Source: Phycisphaerales bacterium (GTDB lineage Bacteria; Planctomycetota; Phycisphaerae; Tepidisphaerales; Tepidisphaeraceae). From it: a DNA stretch of 7,594 nucleotides. The stretch is taken from the NCBI GenBank assembly GCA_028288875.1, contig JAQGHK010000631.1, forward strand, positions 1-7,594, read 5' to 3'. Position 1 is the first letter of the stretch. Each line of letters begins with the position of its first letter. A program made the translations under genes and the position numbers. Positions 5,380 to 7,594 of the stretch are shown one piece after another. The notes below the pieces were generated by a model. That model was not told the origin of the DNA. It ran no database searches and saw nothing but the letters and a program-made list of their open reading frames with translations.

Positions 5380-6897
5380 ATGAAGCAGTTCGTCGCCTGG
5401 GCCCGTGTCAGTTCGCAACGGCAGAAGAAAGAAGGCTTCAGCCTCGATGACCAGGAATCGCGACTACAGGAATTCGCCACGCGCCTCGGCGGCCAAGTCG
5501 TCAAGCTCTTCAAGCTTGCCGAGACTGCCAGCAAACGCGAGGAACGATCGTCGTTCCGGGAGTTCACGGCATATGTGAAGAAGCATCACGGCCATCTGGC
5601 AGGCATGCTCTTCGTGAAAGTCGATCGGGCGGCTCGCAACATCCATGACTGGGCGGCGCTTGAAGTCTTGAGCGAAGAAACACGCGTTCCCCTGTTCTTC
5701 CCCGACCAACCGACCGGCGAGACACCCGCTGGGCGCATGCAGCGACGCATGAGCGCGGTGTTCGCGTCGTATCAGACCGATCAACAGGCCACGGACATCC
5801 GTGCCGGACAGAAACGCCGCGTCGAGAGCGGCTTGCCGCTGGGCCGACAATACGGCTACCGCCTGGTCCGCGTGAATGGTCGCAGTCTCGTCGAGCACGA
5901 TCCGATCCAAGCCCCGAAGGTGCGGCGGATCTTCGAGCTGTTCGCTTACCAAGCCCACACCCTAGAAACCTTGGCCGACACGCTCGCCCGCCAGGGCATC
6001 ATCTATACGGACCGCCAGCCGAAGTTCGCCAAGTCGACGCTGCATCGCATCCTGCACAACAAGATTTACATCGGGCAGGTGCATTACCAAGGCGTCTGGC
6101 ACGATGGCACGTTTGAACCGTTGGTGGAATTGGCCACCTTCCAGCAAGTTCGCGAAAAGTTCCGCACCGACTTCAAGGTTTACCACAAGCCGCAACTGAC
6201 CTTCGGCGGCGGCCTCATTGTCTGCTCGCATTGCGGCCATCAGATCACCGGTGAACACAAGGTCAAAACTTCGCCCAGCGGCGCGAAACGCAACTACTTC
6301 TACTACCGATGCACCGGATACAGGACGACCGGGCACCCAAAGGATCGCCTGAACGAAAAGCAGATCGATCAGCAACTCTTCGCGTTCTTCGCCACGATCA
6401 AACTGGATGAAGAGACGCGTCAGTGGTTCGTTGAGGTGATCCGGGCACGGGCCAAAGCGGGTCAGGTGGAAAATACGAATCACCGCGTGGAACTGATGCG
6501 CCAGCGGGAGCAGGTGGAAGCCCGGCTCAAGTCGCTGCTGGACCTTCGGATCTCGGGCGAGGTTACACCGGAGGAGTATGCCGCCAAGCGGAGCGAACTA
6601 CAGGACCGCCAAGCGGCCATTCGTCTCCAACTGGAATGCACTGATCGTGACGACGATCAGATTGCGGACTTGGCGATCAAGGCGTTTGAACTTTCACAAA
6701 GCCTTACCGAACGATGGCTTAGCGCCGACTACAACGCAAAACGCACGATTCTGAGCATCATGCTCGAAACCGTGCGATTGAACTGCGGAAATCTTGAATT
6801 TACCCCAAGAAAACCGTTCGATTTGCTGCGTGACGAGAATCTCGTCCCGCTCAGTGGAGCGACGGGGAATCGAACGCTAACCACCAGCGAAATTTGA
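5380..6897 (+). CDS. Large serine recombinase (site-specific integrase)
   Basis: The 505-residue protein begins with a resolvase domain: R9-V10-S11 holds the likely catalytic serine (WARVSSQRQ), and D82-R83-AA-R86-N87 is the arginine motif that supports DNA cleavage through a 5'-phosphoserine link. A recombinase domain follows (GLPLGRQYGYRL, then helices to about 250, including LHRILHNKIYIGQV), then a zinc ribbon with C282/C285 and C311. The usual fourth Cys appears replaced, perhaps by H319. A coiled coil spans about 350-425, and the C-terminal strands read TPRKPFDLL. The family integrates and excises mobile elements between attP and attB. The last 14 residues (SGATGNRTLTTSEI) are coded by what looks like the antisense of a tRNA 3' end, so the gene probably runs across an attachment site and its natural C-terminus may differ before integration. 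Confidence 0.93.
   Translation: MKQFVAWARVSSQRQKKEGFSLDDQESRLQEFATRLGGQVVKLFKLAETASKREERSSFREFTAYVKKHHGHLAGMLFVKVDRAARNIHDWAALEVLSEETRVPLFFPDQPTGETPAGRMQRRMSAVFASYQTDQQATDIRAGQKRRVESGLPLGRQYGYRLVRVNGRSLVEHDPIQAPKVRRIFELFAYQAHTLETLADTLARQGIIYTDRQPKFAKSTLHRILHNKIYIGQVHYQGVWHDGTFEPLVELATFQQVREKFRTDFKVYHKPQLTFGGGLIVCSHCGHQITGEHKVKTSPSGAKRNYFYYRCTGYRTTGHPKDRLNEKQIDQQLFAFFATIKLDEETRQWFVEVIRARAKAGQVENTNHRVELMRQREQVEARLKSLLDLRISGEVTPEEYAAKRSELQDRQAAIRLQLECTDRDDDQIADLAIKAFELSQSLTERWLSADYNAKRTILSIMLETVRLNCGNLEFTPRKPFDLLRDENLVPLSGATGNRTLTTSEI
6855..6875 (-). other. tRNA 3'-end fragment, candidate attachment-site core
   Basis: Read on the minus strand, this is GTTCGATT followed by CCCCG and TCGCTCCA. 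That matches a tRNA T-loop (TTCGATT), the 3' strand of the T-stem, and the 3' acceptor strand ending in CCA. The 5' strand of the T-stem should be CGGGG but reads TAGCG, and no D-arm, anticodon arm or 5' acceptor strand is found in the next 80 bases. The match therefore breaks inside the T-arm, as expected where an integrated element joins a tRNA gene. The tRNA identity cannot be told from this piece. It overlaps the recombinase stop region. Chance similarity is possible but less likely at this exact place. Confidence 0.55.
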
Positions 6898-6920
6898 CCA
6901 AAAACGCAGATTTTAGAGGC

Positions 6921-6942
6921 ATTTTTGTCCGAATTTTTGTCC
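6921..6942. repeat. 10-bp direct repeat after the recombinase
   Basis: ATTTTTGTCC occurs at 6921-6930 and again at 6933-6942, 12 bp apart start to start. On the minus strand the copies read GGACAAAAAT, similar to the paired CGGACAGAAA/CGGACACAAC at 4721-4740 in inverse orientation. The repeat lies 24 bp after the recombinase stop in a T-rich gap. It could be a protein-binding site near the element end. A terminator role is not supported, since no GC stem precedes the T runs. Confidence 0.5.
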
Positions 6943-6971
6943 ACGCTTTCCGATCGTCTGAATCTCAGTGT

Positions 6972-7594
6972 TTACCCGACACCATGAGATGCGCGCAAAG
7001 GTTCAACGTTTTCAACCAAATTGTCGGCAATATCAACGGCATTGGAGAGCATGCTGCAACGCTCACGTACCGCCATGCTTACGGCATTGTTGCACTCGAG
7101 GCGGATGCTCTTGAACTGGCCCTCCGCGACAGCACGGTCGTATTTCAGGAGTTGCAAATGTAAGCCTTCGTCCAGCGTCAGTGGCGTGCTGCGGAACTTA
7201 GTCTCGACGAGGACACCTCCCCTGAGCTCTAGGTCGGCCTCACCAGTGATCCGCCGAATGGGCCTGCCTGGAAGCGCAACGTCAGTGTGGAACCGTTTGC
7301 CGATCGCAACAAGCTCATCTTTTCTGGCGTACTCGGCTGCACGCTGTAGTTGAAAGAGATAACCCTCCACGTCAACAAGGTGAAGCCGCGCCGCCATGCA
7401 CTCCGTAAACACCTTTGCACCCGGAACGTGTCGTATATCGCTGATCCAGTTCGCAACTTTTTCTAGGCGACCTTCTAACCTAGGGCTTGCTTTGATCAAT
7501 TCCCATGTCCGTTCCTCCAGCCATGCAATCCTTCGTAGCGCACTGAATCTTTTCGTGTCCTCGATGAAGCGGGCCGACCGACCGAGGAGGTTGA
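6972..7594 (-). CDS. Possible restriction-endonuclease-fold (PD-(D/E)xK) protein, 5' end outside window
   Basis: The minus-strand frame stays open from the stop at 6972 to the right edge, giving 206 visible codons. A TTG at 7499 could be taken as a start, but coding-like sequence continues through it (ALRRIAWLEERTWELIKAS), so the true start is probably beyond the window. The segment ITGEADLELRGGVLVETKF, with Asp at 7233-7235, Glu at 7203-7205 and Lys at 7197-7199, fits the D...E-x-K metal and catalytic signature on paired strands. An upstream helix (GYLFQLQRAAEYARKDEL) and a downstream QLLKYDRAV helix suit the same fold. Nucleases of this kind occur in restriction, repair and polymorphic toxin C-termini; which applies is unknown. 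It converges on the recombinase across the tRNA-like junction, and so may belong to flanking DNA rather than to the element. Confidence 0.7.
   Translation of the reverse strand, partial: NLLGRSARFIEDTKRFSALRRIAWLEERTWELIKASPRLEGRLEKVANWISDIRHVPGAKVFTECMAARLHLVDVEGYLFQLQRAAEYARKDELVAIGKRFHTDVALPGRPIRRITGEADLELRGGVLVETKFRSTPLTLDEGLHLQLLKYDRAVAEGQFKSIRLECNNAVSMAVRERCSMLSNAVDIADNLVENVEPLRASHGVG

Noticed and set aside
6855..6960. A complete tRNA gene on the minus strand
   Set aside because: Only the T-loop and 3' strands match; no D-arm, anticodon arm or 5' acceptor partner can be found in the adjoining 80 bases.
1..7594. CRISPR array or insertion sequence with terminal inverted repeats
   Set aside because: No regularly spaced long repeats and no DDE or HUH transposase are visible; the only mobility gene is the serine recombinase.

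Overview
The window is about 60% GC and densely coding, with weak to moderate Shine-Dalgarno sites. It looks like an accessory region of a high-GC bacterium. A planctomycete is the best guess. It rests on the pairing of a large serine recombinase with a small W-x-T-P-E-L-I protein, and on bacterial ubiquitin-like gene clusters being known from that phylum. No housekeeping gene confirms the assignment.

Region 1 (1-4718, plus strand) is one compact gene cluster. It opens with the last 50 codons of an unidentified protein, followed by a strong 12-bp hairpin (176-205). Then come a 91-residue unknown with some features of an E2 (ubiquitin-conjugating) core, a JAB/JAMM metalloprotease with all its metal and catalytic residues, a ThiF/E1-like protein, a cysteine-rich RING-like zinc protein with six CxxC pairs, and a HerA/FtsK-type P-loop ATPase with a C-terminal winged helix. 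Genes are separated by at most 58 bp or overlap, by 76 bp at the E1/RING-like junction and 11 bp at the RING-like/ATPase junction. They were very likely co-transcribed.

Taken together these parts resemble a stripped-down ubiquitin-like conjugation and deconjugation pathway (E1, possible E2, possible E3, deubiquitinase-type protease) coupled to a DNA-translocase-like ATPase. No ubiquitin-like modifier is recognisable in the window. It may lie upstream or be the truncated first protein. A role in defence or in mobile-element biology is inference only.

Region 2 (4719-5032) is non-coding as far as can be seen. It holds repeated CGGAC-type motifs and a perfect 11-bp inverted repeat.

Region 3 (5033-6897) is a recombination module: a 76-residue protein of unknown function and a 505-residue large serine recombinase. 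The last codons of the recombinase run antisense through what looks like the 3' end of a tRNA gene (T-loop and acceptor strand, 6855-6875). The match stops inside the T-arm, as expected of an attachment-site junction.

Region 4 (6898-7594) holds a short gap with a 10-bp direct repeat, then a convergent minus-strand gene cut by the right edge of the window. Its D...E-x-K signature suggests a restriction-endonuclease-fold domain.
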